From positions 15,624 through 79,623 of the forward strand of contig JANOGW010000098.1 in NCBI GenBank assembly GCA_031406155.1: a DNA stretch of 64,000 nucleotides, given 5' to 3'. This document shows, one piece after another, positions 51,824-59,480 of the stretch. The notes under the pieces were generated by a model. It saw nothing but the letters and a program-made list of their open reading frames with translations. It made no database searches and was not told where the DNA came from. Each line of letters starts with the position of its first letter. Within the stretch, counting starts at the first letter, position 1. This DNA comes from JACMNW01 sp031406155. GTDB taxonomy: Bacteria; Pseudomonadota; Alphaproteobacteria; Rhodobacterales; Rhodobacteraceae. A program made the translations under genes and the position numbers.

Positions 51824-53023
51824 ATGACAACCCGCCCCCACGTTTTTGGCAGCCCCGTGCTGCGCGTTCTGGCCCTGACAACGGCGCTGGCCACGCTTGC
51901 GGCATGTGACAACCCAGCCGGTGGCGGGGGTGGTCTGGATTGGGATCTGCGCAGCGGTGGCGGCTCGCTTGACACGTCAGGTGCTGCACTGCAGGCAACG
52001 GCCAACCGCCCGGCAGCCGATGGGCAGGGTGTGCTGAACTATCCGACCTATCAGGCGGTTATCGCGCGGCGCGGCGATACCGTGTCAAGCGTGGCGGCAA
52101 GGGTTGGCATCGGGGCGGATGAATTGGCAAGCTACAACGCGTTGCGCCCCGACGATCCGCTGCGCGACGGCGAAACGCTGTTGCTGCCGCGCCGGGTGCA
52201 AGCTGGTCTTGGCGGTGCAAACACAGGTGCTGTTATCGGCGGCGGAGTGCGGCCGGTTGATGTGGCAGGCATCGCGACCACTGCGCTTGACCGCGTAGGC
52301 GACACCGGACCGGCGACACCCGCGCCGATATCGGGCGCAGAGCCGCAGCGCCATAAGGTAGCACGCGGCGAAACGGCCTATTCGATTGCCCGCACCTACG
52401 GCGTGTCCGCCAAGGCACTTGCCGATTGGAATGGCCTGCCCGCCGACCTTTCTGTGCGCGAGGGGCAGTTCCTGATCATTCCGGTCGCCGCAGCGGGGGC
52501 TAGCGCGCGCCCGCCCGTGCTCGCTGAAACGGCCCCCGGTGTCGGATCGCCGACCCCGGTGCCGCCGTCCGCCTCGGCCCCCTTGCCCGACGAGAAGGTC
52601 GCACCGGCGGCCGAAACACCCAAGGAAACGCCCCCGTCACCAGAGCTTGGTGAAGAGCGCAGCGCGGCGTCGGCCGCGTCTTTCGTGATGCCGGTGGATG
52701 GCAAGATCATCCGCGGCTATGCCAAGGGCAAGAATGACGGCATCGACATCTCTGCCGCGGCGGGCAGTTCGGTCAAGGCCGCCGCTGATGGTGTGGTGGC
52801 CGCCATCACCAAGGATACTGAACAGGTGCCGATCGTGGTCATTCGCCATGCCGGCGGGTTGCTGACGGTTTATGCGGGCCTTGACGGCATCAAGGTCGCC
52901 AAGGGTGCCAAGGTCAAACGCGGACAAACCATCGCCGCCGTGCGCGCCGGCAACCCGGCCTTCGTGCATTTTGAAGTTCGCAAAGGCGTGGACAGCATCG
53001 ATCCGCTGACCTATCTGCAATAA
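51824..53023 (+). CDS. LysM/M23 lipoprotein, NlpD-like with degenerate zinc site
   Basis: The 399-aa protein has a lipoprotein signal peptide (TALATLAAC lipobox), two LysM domains (about residues 73-120 and 180-225), a Pro/Ala/Glu-rich linker and a C-terminal LytM/M23 domain. The domain reads KNDGIDIS where active enzymes have HxGxD, and AFVHFEVR where they have HxH. Two zinc ligands are therefore missing, so it is likely an amidase activator like NlpD rather than a peptidase. Position after surE-pcm matches nlpD in other proteobacteria. Confidence 0.9.
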   Translation: MTTRPHVFGSPVLRVLALTTALATLAACDNPAGGGGGLDWDLRSGGGSLDTSGAALQATANRPAADGQGVLNYPTYQAVIARRGDTVSSVAARVGIGADELASYNALRPDDPLRDGETLLLPRRVQAGLGGANTGAVIGGGVRPVDVAGIATTALDRVGDTGPATPAPISGAEPQRHKVARGETAYSIARTYGVSAKALADWNGLPADLSVREGQFLIIPVAAAGASARPPVLAETAPGVGSPTPVPPSASAPLPDEKVAPAAETPKETPPSPELGEERSAASAASFVMPVDGKIIRGYAKGKNDGIDISAAAGSSVKAAADGVVAAITKDTEQVPIVVIRHAGGLLTVYAGLDGIKVAKGAKVKRGQTIAAVRAGNPAFVHFEVRKGVDSIDPLTYLQ

Positions 53024-53076
53024 TCCGACAGGGCCATTGGCGCGCTCTGTAGCCCGCCGATGCCATTCGGGCGCGT

Positions 53077-53916
53077 TTACGGTCGTATGCCGTGGCGCGC
53101 CGCCAGATCGGTGAAAAACTGCCATGCCACACGGCCCGACCGCGCGCCGCGTGTGGCCTGCCACTCGATCGCCTCGGCCCTCAGGTCGGCATCACTGATC
53201 CGCAAGCCATGGGTCGCGCAATAACCATGGATCATCGCCAGATATTCATCCTGACTGCAGGGATGAAAGCCAAGCCACAGGCCAAAGCGATCCGACAACG
53301 ATACCTTTTCCTCCACCGCCTCTGACGGGCTGATCGCGGTGGAGCGTTCGTTTTCGATCATGTCGCGCGGCATCAGATGGCGACGGTTCGAGGTGGCATA
53401 GAAAACCACATTGTCGGGCCGCCCCTCGATGCCGCCGTCCAGAACCGCCTTCAGCGACTTGTAATGTTGGTCGTCATGGCTGAACGACAGATCATCGCAA
53501 AACAGGATGAACCGGTGCTGGGCCGCCCGAAGATGCGCCAGCAGGCGGCTGACCGACGGCAGATCTTCGCGGCTGAGTTCCACGATCTTCAGCGCCAGCC
53601 CCTCGGCCAGGATCGTGGCATGAACCGCCTTCACCAGGCTTGATTTCCCCATCCCCCGGGCGCCCCACAACAGCGCGTTGTTCGCAGGCAAACCGCGCGC
53701 AAAATGACGGGTGTTTTCCAGCAGGATGTCGCGTGATCGGTCAATCCCGACCAGAAGCCCGATGTCCACCCGTGCCACGTGCTGCACCGGTTCCAGCCGG
53801 TCCGGGGTCACATGCCAAGCGAAAGCATCGGCTGCCACGAAATCGGGTGCGGGCATCGGCGCAGGCGCCAGTCGTTCAAGGGCGGCGGCGATACGGGTCA
53901 GCGCATCTTCGGTCAT
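53077..53916 (-). CDS. DUF815 AAA-type ATP-binding protein
   Basis: The 279-aa protein has a Walker A motif GARGMGKSSLVKAV, a Walker B-like RFILFCDDLSFSHDD, and NVVFYATSNRRHLMPRDM with a sensor Asn, followed by SLSDRFGLWLGFHPCSQDEYLAMI. This is the DUF815 family, common in proteobacteria and of unknown cellular role. It overlaps the tatC end by 4 bp and is the last gene of the tatABC operon. Confidence 0.9.
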   Translation of the reverse strand: MTEDALTRIAAALERLAPAPMPAPDFVAADAFAWHVTPDRLEPVQHVARVDIGLLVGIDRSRDILLENTRHFARGLPANNALLWGARGMGKSSLVKAVHATILAEGLALKIVELSREDLPSVSRLLAHLRAAQHRFILFCDDLSFSHDDQHYKSLKAVLDGGIEGRPDNVVFYATSNRRHLMPRDMIENERSTAISPSEAVEEKVSLSDRFGLWLGFHPCSQDEYLAMIHGYCATHGLRISDADLRAEAIEWQATRGARSGRVAWQFFTDLAARHGIRP

Positions 53917-54788
53917 GCCTTGCCCGCGCTGGCCGCAGGTTCGTCTTCATCCTCGTCGTCATCGACCCAAAGCCCCTGCGCGCGCAGGTCTGCCTCGCGG
54001 CGTTTTTCAATGCGGGCGATCAGAAAGATCGAGATTTCGTACAGCGGATAGATCGCCGCGAACAAGATGATCTGCGACATGAAATCGGGCGGTGTAACAA
54101 CCGCAGCCACCACCAGAATGATCACGACAGCATAGCGCCGCATCGCTTTTAGCCCGCGCGACGTGACCATCCCCGCCTTGCCCATCAGGGTCAGAAGTAC
54201 CGGCAACTGAAAACAGACGCCAAATGCCATCACGAAGCTCATCGTGAGCGACAAGTACTGCTCCATCGAGCCTTGGAACAAGACCCCCGCCGGAGCATTG
54301 GAAATGACCTCTGCATCACCCGCCGTGGGTTCGAAATTCTGTTGGAACTGCAAGAAGAAATCAAAGGCGATGGGAAGCACGGCATAGTAAGAAAATGCCG
54401 CCCCCAGAATGAACATCAATGGCGAGGCGATCAGAAACGGCAGAAAAGCGTTCTTTTCCTGCCGGTAAAGGCCCGGTGCCACAAAGCGCCACATCTGATA
54501 GCCAATGACCGGAAATGACATGGCAAACCCGCCCATCACCGAAATGCGGATGGCGACGAAAAACCCTTCCTGCAGTTTCACCAGGATCAACCCGCAGGTT
54601 TGATCACGAGCCTCCAGCGCGTTGCAGATCGGCTGGGTCAGAAAGTTGAAAATCGGGTTCCAGATCGTAAAGCACAGGCACATCGCGACAACGAACGCCA
54701 GCAGCGCATAGATGATCCGCGTACGCAGTTCTTTCAGATGCTCGATCAGCGGGGCGGAACTGTCGTCAATATCTTTGGGTGCGGCCAT
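53913..54788 (-). CDS. tatC: Sec-independent protein translocase TatC
   Basis: The 291-aa protein has six membrane helices and the TatC N-terminal signature APLIEHLKELRTRIIYALLAF, with the conserved FFVAIRISVMGGFAMSFPVIGYQMWRFVAPGLYRQEK. It binds twin-arginine signal peptides as part of TatBC. The C-terminus is an acidic cytoplasmic tail. It is 3 bp after tatB. Confidence 0.97.
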   Translation of the reverse strand: MAAPKDIDDSSAPLIEHLKELRTRIIYALLAFVVAMCLCFTIWNPIFNFLTQPICNALEARDQTCGLILVKLQEGFFVAIRISVMGGFAMSFPVIGYQMWRFVAPGLYRQEKNAFLPFLIASPLMFILGAAFSYYAVLPIAFDFFLQFQQNFEPTAGDAEVISNAPAGVLFQGSMEQYLSLTMSFVMAFGVCFQLPVLLTLMGKAGMVTSRGLKAMRRYAVVIILVVAAVVTPPDFMSQIILFAAIYPLYEISIFLIARIEKRREADLRAQGLWVDDDEDEDEPAASAGKA

Positions 54789-54791
54789 GCG

Positions 54792-55364
54792 TCAGGCGTC
54801 CTTTGCCGGCTTGCGCGGCGCGCGCGGTTTTGCGACGGGCGTCTGAGGTGCAGCGGCCTCAGCCACAACCTTTGGCTTGCGCTTTCGGACGACGGGAGGT
54901 TCGGCTGCTGGCATGACGGGTGCCACTTTCAACGCGCGCAATTTTTCGGCGGCCTCGGTCGTGATGGCTTTCTTTGCCGCCTGTGCATTCACCAATGCCT
55001 GCGTTGCCGGGCCGTGAATGGTCGGCGACGGTTCGGGCACCGGAGCCGCTGCGGTGGCGGGAGCGACTGGTTTTGCTGCGGGCTTCAGCGGATCCCATTT
55101 CTCAAACCGGTTGGCGGCGTCCTTCACCGCATCCAAACCCATGCTTTTCGCAGAGGTTGCCGATTTCAAATCCTTGGCGATGTCGTTTACGCCGGTTTCC
55201 TTGGCCGCCTGATCCATGGCCCGCTGGAAATCGCGCGCCATCGACCGCATCTTTGCGGTAAAGCGCCCCATGGTGCGGAACATGTCGGGCAGGTCTTTTG
55301 GGCCGATCACGATCAGCGCCACGATGCCAATCAGCAACAGCTCGGTCCAGCCGATTTCAAACAT
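54792..55364 (-). CDS. tatB: Sec-independent protein translocase TatB
   Basis: The 190-aa protein begins MFEIGWTELLLIGIVALIVIGPKDLPDMFRTMGRF, the TatB membrane helix and hinge, followed by an amphipathic helix. A long Ala/Pro/Lys-rich tail extends past residue 70. It forms the receptor complex with TatC. It lies 32 bp after tatA. Confidence 0.96.
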   Translation of the reverse strand: MFEIGWTELLLIGIVALIVIGPKDLPDMFRTMGRFTAKMRSMARDFQRAMDQAAKETGVNDIAKDLKSATSAKSMGLDAVKDAANRFEKWDPLKPAAKPVAPATAAAPVPEPSPTIHGPATQALVNAQAAKKAITTEAAEKLRALKVAPVMPAAEPPVVRKRKPKVVAEAAAPQTPVAKPRAPRKPAKDA

Positions 55365-55396
55365 GTGTTACCCGCCTTGCCAGCAAAGACCCGCGA

Positions 55397-55606
55397 TCAG
55401 ACCTTGTCTTTTTCGGCAGGGGTGACGTCGCGCGCGGCATCTGCGGTCTTTTCAATCTCGGACGTTTCATCCTTTACGCCGCGCTTGAACGCCGTGATGC
55501 CCTTGCCAACCTCGCCCATCAGCGAGCTGACCTTGCCGCGCCCGAACATGACCAGCAGGACTACGGCAATAAGCAGGAGGCCGGGTAGGCCGATATTGTT
55601 CAGCAT
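55397..55606 (-). CDS. tatA: Sec-independent protein translocase TatA
   Basis: The 69-aa protein has the TatA single helix and hinge: MLNNIGLPGLLLIAVVLLVMFGRGKVSSLMGEVGKGITAFKRGVKDE, then a charged tail. It forms the pore. It is the first gene of the tatA-tatB-tatC-DUF815 operon; a GGGAG site precedes the ATG. Confidence 0.96.
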   Translation of the reverse strand: MLNNIGLPGLLLIAVVLLVMFGRGKVSSLMGEVGKGITAFKRGVKDETSEIEKTADAARDVTPAEKDKV

Positions 55607-55736
55607 GATAATCTCCCTTTGGGCGGCGAGGGTGTCGCCCCAGACGTCGTATCTGATGATGTAGGCGCATTGGGCGGCGGATCAAAGCCCCAAACCACAT
55701 GACAAACCCTACTTTGGCGGCACCAAGATGAATGAT

Positions 55737-55758
55737 AACTGACAGCTATGTGTCAGTT
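55737..55758. promoter_or_regulatory. 8-bp inverted repeat operator candidate before ABM-domain gene
   Basis: AACTGACA and TGTCAGTT flank a 6-bp spacer. The site ends 42 bp before the ATG of the exported ABM-domain gene and is a good dimer binding site. The YafY/WYL regulator encoded one gene downstream is the obvious candidate. Confidence 0.65.
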
Positions 55759-55800
55759 GCCCTCTGCCAACAAGAAGGCTCGCAACCAAAGGAGCCTCTC

Positions 55801-56184
55801 ATGCGATTCGTAGGTCAACTCGTTCTTGCCACTTGCATCACCCTCGCCCCCGCTGATGTGGCGCGCGGCCAAATGGCCGATGGTCCAGTCATGGAAATCG
55901 TGACTTTTCATCTGCACCCAGGCATCAGCGACGCGGACTTTCTTGCTGCGGCTAAGGGCACCGAAGTTCTGGTCACGGCCCAACCCGGTTTTGTGCGCCG
56001 CAGCTTGTTGCGCGACGACGCAGGCCAGTGGACCGACACCATAGAATGGCAAAGCCTTGGCATGGCTCATGCGGCAGCCGAGACGCTGATGGCTGACCCC
56101 GCCTTCGCACCATTCGGAGCAGCCATCGACATGTCAGGCCTGTCGATGCGCCACATCCCGATCCTGTGGCAGATGGGCGATTGA
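55801..56184 (+). CDS. Exported antibiotic-biosynthesis-monooxygenase (ABM)-fold protein
   Basis: This 127-aa protein has a signal peptide (cut near VARG-QM) and a small ferredoxin-like ABM-type domain: VMEIVTFHLHPGISDADFLAAAKGTEVLVTAQPGFVRRSLLRDDAGQWTDTIEWQSLGMAHAAAETLM. Such domains are dimeric barrels, often haem- or quinone-related, and frequently of unknown function. AAAGGAG precedes the ATG at 55801. The palindrome at 55737 and the WYL regulator gene 32 bp downstream suggest a small self-regulated unit. Confidence 0.75.
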   Translation: MRFVGQLVLATCITLAPADVARGQMADGPVMEIVTFHLHPGISDADFLAAAKGTEVLVTAQPGFVRRSLLRDDAGQWTDTIEWQSLGMAHAAAETLMADPAFAPFGAAIDMSGLSMRHIPILWQMGD

Positions 56185-56215
56185 CGGCAGGGTGCGGCGC
56201 CTGCAGGTTTGATCC

Positions 56216-56893
56216 ATGCGCCGCACCGACCGCCTGTTTGATCTGATCCAGATTCTGCGTGATGGCAGGCTGCACCGCGCTGGCGACATCGCAGAGCGAC
56301 TGGAGGTATCAACCCGCACCATCTGGCGCGACATGGCGACCCTGATGGCATCGGGCCTGCCGGTGGAGGGCGAACGCGGCGTGGGCTACATGCTGCGCGC
56401 GCCGATCACCCTTCCACCGATGATCCTGACAGCGGACGAACTGGAGGCGCTGAAGCTGGGGATGCGGCTTGTGGCCTCGGGTGCAGACCCCGGGCTGGCA
56501 CGGGCCGCGCGCAATCTGGCGTCAAAGATCGCGGCGGTCATGCCAGCCGGTGTTGACGCGGATGATGACGATTTGTTTGTGTTTCTGGGCGATCAGGCGG
56601 TTCGCGCCGCACCGCATCTGCCGCTGCTGCGCCAAGCCATCAAGAACCATGAACGCCTTGCGATCACATATCTGGACGCGAACAGCCGCGAAACCCACCG
56701 CGACGTGCGCCCCTTGCAGCTGGAATTCTGGGGTCGGGTCTGGACGCTTGCGGCCTACTGCGAGGCTAAGGCGGGGTTTCGGGCCTTTCGCGTGGACCGC
56801 ATCCGCGCGATAACGCCGACAGGCGAGACGTTTCCCAATCAGCCGGGCACAACTTTGGCCGACTACCGCGCCAGCGTCAGCCCGGACGATTGA
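56216..56893 (+). CDS. YafY family transcriptional regulator (HTH_11 + WYL)
   Basis: The 225-aa protein has an N-terminal HTH_11 (RTDRLFDLIQILRDGRLHRAGDIAERLEVSTRTIWRDMATLMASGLPVEGERGVGYML) and a WYL domain (ITYLDANSRETHRDVRPLQLEFWGRVWTLAAYCEAKAGFRAFRVDRI). WYL domains sense nucleotides or other ligands. It probably binds the palindrome at 55737..55758. Its last 17 bases overlap the end of the convergent ABC ATPase gene. Confidence 0.9.
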   Translation: MRRTDRLFDLIQILRDGRLHRAGDIAERLEVSTRTIWRDMATLMASGLPVEGERGVGYMLRAPITLPPMILTADELEALKLGMRLVASGADPGLARAARNLASKIAAVMPAGVDADDDDLFVFLGDQAVRAAPHLPLLRQAIKNHERLAITYLDANSRETHRDVRPLQLEFWGRVWTLAAYCEAKAGFRAFRVDRIRAITPTGETFPNQPGTTLADYRASVSPDD

Positions 56894-57968
56894 CCGGAAA
56901 GACAAAGCAACGGTCGCGGCGGATCATCAGCCACAGCACGGTTCCAAGCTTTGGCAGGAATACCCCCGGCACCGACGCGGTCAGGATTTTGCCATCAGAA
57001 TCCATCGCAAAATCGACCAGACTTTCACGGCCCAGATAGCGCGCACGGGTGACGGTACCGCGGGCAGGGGTGCCCTCGATTGAGGTTGGGTTTGGGCCGC
57101 GACCGGCGCGGTCGAAGTCGATCTTCAGGTGCTGCGGGCGAATGACGATATCAACTTCGGCACCGTCAGAATGACCGGGCGTCAGGAATGCGCCGAACGG
57201 GGTGTCGGTTAGAGCGCCACGCGATATGCCACGGATCACGTTGATATCACTGAAGAAAGCCGCCGCCTCGCGATCGACCGGGGCGTTGTAAACGTTGTAG
57301 GGGGCACCGCGTTGGACGATCATGCCGTCGCGCATCAGGGCAATTTCGTCGCCCATGCGCATCGCCTCGTCGGGTTCATGTGTCACCAGTAAGACGGCGG
57401 TGCCTTCGTCTTTTAGTATTTCCAACGTGGCGTCACGGATACCGTCGCGCAGGCGGTTATCAAGGCCCGAAAACGGCTCGTCCATCAGCATGACCCGCGG
57501 GCTTGGGGCAAGGGCGCGGGCAAGCGCTACGCGCTGTTGTTCACCACCCGAAAGCTGGTGTGGATGTTTCCCGCCAAAGCCGGAAAGTGTCACCTTTTCC
57601 AGCAGCGCATCCACCCTGCGGTTTTTTTCTGGTGCTGTCCCGCAAAGACCGAAAGCGATGTTCTGCGCGACTGTCAGATGGGGGAAAAGTGCGAAGTCCT
57701 GGAACATCAGGCCAACGGACCGCGCTTCTGGCGGCAGCGATCTGGTGCTATTGGCCATCACTTTGCCATCGATAACAACGGTGCCGCCATCAAGTCTTTC
57801 GACCCCGGCGATCATCCGCAAGGTGGTGGATTTGCCGCAGCCGGATGGGCCCAGAAGGCAGGTCACCTGCCCCGCCGCAATTTGCAATGTGACGTTGTTG
57901 ACCACGGTACGCCCGGCGAATACGCGGGTCAGGTTCAAGACATCCAGGCGGGGAGGAGGGTTCTGCAA
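56877..57968 (-). CDS. ABC transporter ATP-binding protein (Fe3+/FbpC type)
   Basis: The 363-aa ATPase has Walker A GPSGCGKST, Q-loop GLMFQDFALFPHLTVAQNIAFGL, signature LSGGEQQRVALARAL, Walker B VMLMDEPFSGLD and the His switch VTHEPDEAMRMGDE. A C-terminal TOBE-like domain (VIRPQHLKIDFD) follows. The length and LFPHLTV motif are of the iron or sulfate importer type. No permease or binding protein is adjacent, so it is orphaned here. The start appears to be TTG at 57968 and is uncertain. Confidence 0.88.
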   Translation of the reverse strand: MQNPPPRLDVLNLTRVFAGRTVVNNVTLQIAAGQVTCLLGPSGCGKSTTLRMIAGVERLDGGTVVIDGKVMANSTRSLPPEARSVGLMFQDFALFPHLTVAQNIAFGLCGTAPEKNRRVDALLEKVTLSGFGGKHPHQLSGGEQQRVALARALAPSPRVMLMDEPFSGLDNRLRDGIRDATLEILKDEGTAVLLVTHEPDEAMRMGDEIALMRDGMIVQRGAPYNVYNAPVDREAAAFFSDINVIRGISRGALTDTPFGAFLTPGHSDGAEVDIVIRPQHLKIDFDRAGRGPNPTSIEGTPARGTVTRARYLGRESLVDFAMDSDGKILTASVPGVFLPKLGTVLWLMIRRDRCFVFPVNRPG

Positions 57969-58031
57969 CGGCTTATCCGACCGATTTCGTAAGGTTTCTG
58001 CCTAGCAGCCCACAACTGACGCGGCAAGGGG

Positions 58032-58050
58032 GGGGGCAGGTCGTGCCCCC
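58032..58050 (-). terminator. Hairpin after SDR gene
   Basis: GGGGGCA and TGCCCCC form a 7-bp stem with a 5-nt loop 32 bp after the SDR stop (minus strand), next to a run of nine G on the plus strand. No U-tract follows, so it is a weak call. Confidence 0.4.
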
Positions 58051-58081
58051 GTGCAGACCGCGATGCCACTGGTGGCCGCAA

Positions 58082-58861
58082 TCAGATGGTGGCGTTGGTG
58101 GCCCCGCCGTCCAGCAGAATGTTCTGCCCCACGATAAAGCCCGCATGCTGGCTGCATAGGAACGCGCAGGCCGCGCCGAATTCGGCAGGCGTGCCATAGC
58201 GACCGACGGGGATACCGGCGTAGCGCTGTTTGCGGGCGGCCTCCATCGTGATGCCCTGCGCCTTGACCACGCCTGCATCCAGTGCGTCAGCGCGGTCGGT
58301 GGCGTGAATGCCGGGCAGCAGGTTGTTGATGGTGACGCCGCTGCCGGCGACTTGGCGCGAGGTGCCGGCGACAAAACCGGTCAGCCCGGTGCGGGCGGCG
58401 TTGGAAAGCCCAAGCTGCGGGATCGGCGCCTTGACCGATTGCGAGGTGATGTTGACCACCCTGCCCCAGCCGCGTGCAATCATGCCGGGCATCAGCGCCT
58501 GCATCAGGGCGATGGGCGTCAGCATGTTGGCGTCGATGGCGCGGATGAAATCATCGCGGCTCCAGTCCGACCACAGGCCAGGGGGTGGACCACCGGCGTT
58601 GGTGACCAGAATGTCAATCCGGCCAGCAGCGGCCAAGACCTGCGCCCGGCCTGCATCGGTGGTGATGTCGGCGGCAACGGTGGTGACGTTGACACCATAA
58701 GTGGTGCGGATAGCGGCGGCGGTTGCTTCCAGAGCCTCGGTCCCGCGCGCATTTAGCACAAGATCAACGCCGGCTTCGGCAAGTGCCATCGCACAGCCGC
58801 GACCCAAGCCTTTGGAAGCAGCACAAACCAGTGCGCGCTTGCCCGAAATTCCAAGATCCAT
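58082..58861 (-). CDS. SDR family oxidoreductase
   Basis: The 259-aa protein is a short-chain dehydrogenase with the nucleotide motif ALVCAASKGLGRGCAMALAEAG, the NAG-type VTNAGGPPPG and a catalytic Ser in VVNITSQSVKAPIPQLGLSNAARTG. The usual YxxxK position reads LSNAARTG, so the active-site Tyr/Lys appears replaced. That is typical of a divergent SDR subgroup (AARTG) linked to 3-oxoacyl-ACP reductase-like proteins. Substrate unknown. Confidence 0.88.
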   Translation of the reverse strand: MDLGISGKRALVCAASKGLGRGCAMALAEAGVDLVLNARGTEALEATAAAIRTTYGVNVTTVAADITTDAGRAQVLAAAGRIDILVTNAGGPPPGLWSDWSRDDFIRAIDANMLTPIALMQALMPGMIARGWGRVVNITSQSVKAPIPQLGLSNAARTGLTGFVAGTSRQVAGSGVTINNLLPGIHATDRADALDAGVVKAQGITMEAARKQRYAGIPVGRYGTPAEFGAACAFLCSQHAGFIVGQNILLDGGATNATI

Positions 58862-58920
58862 AGCATCACCCCCGCTGCTTTCGCCGAAGGCTAGCTGTCA
58901 GTGCAGGCAAACGCCAGTCG

Positions 58921-58951
58921 TCACGGGGCAGAAGATATCCCTGCCCCGTGA
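58921..58951 (-). terminator. Hairpin after NTF2-like gene
   Basis: TCACGGGGCAG and CTGCCCCGTGA form a perfect 11-bp stem with a 9-nt loop, 53 bp beyond the stop of the minus-strand gene at 59004. No U-tract follows on either strand. Confidence 0.5.
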
Positions 58952-59003
58952 TCGCACGGCGATTGTTCGCGCAATCTGATGGTCACCAAAGACCACTGAC
59001 CGA

Positions 59004-59369
59004 TCAGGTTGGGTAGAAGAATTCTTCCCGTACGATCTTGCCGGCGGCAACGTGATAGACGCCCACCTCGCGCATCTGCATGCGCTGGCCGCTTTCCTTG
59101 TTGGTGATGTCCATATCGAAGATCACCGCGAACCGGTCGTCGCCATGCGGAAACGGTCCCTCGATATTTTCGCCGTGAATGTCATGCGCGTTCAGCCACC
59201 ATTCGCTTTTGCCTTTGATAGCCGCAATGCCCTTGCTTTCGCGCCCCTGGCCCATATCGGCCGCCTCGACCGACACCGCATCGGGTGCATAAAGCCTGTC
59301 CATGTTCTCTATCGTGCGATGCTCGCGGCATCCGGCGACGAGTTCGTCGGCAATTTCGTTCAAAGTCAT
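59004..59369 (-). CDS. NTF2-like (SnoaL-type) protein
   Basis: The 121-aa protein is an NTF2/ketosteroid-isomerase-like cone: MTLNEIADELVAGCREHRTIENMDRLYAPDAVSVEAAD at the N-terminus and HGENIEGPFPHGDDRFAVIFDMDITNKESGQRMQMREVGVYHVAAGKIVREEFFY at the C-terminus. GGAG precedes the ATG at 59369. The frame is open to 60233, but the extension is antisense to prfC and not real. Substrate is unknown. Confidence 0.85.
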   Translation of the reverse strand: MTLNEIADELVAGCREHRTIENMDRLYAPDAVSVEAADMGQGRESKGIAAIKGKSEWWLNAHDIHGENIEGPFPHGDDRFAVIFDMDITNKESGQRMQMREVGVYHVAAGKIVREEFFYPT

Positions 59370-59480
59370 TGGAATCTCCTTCAGTGTTCGTTCAATGTTC
59401 GCATTGTATCCCTGCAATTTAACACCGACAAGACAGTGCACAGGTTGCGGCGGGCCATCGGCGGGCTTATACCGACGCCC

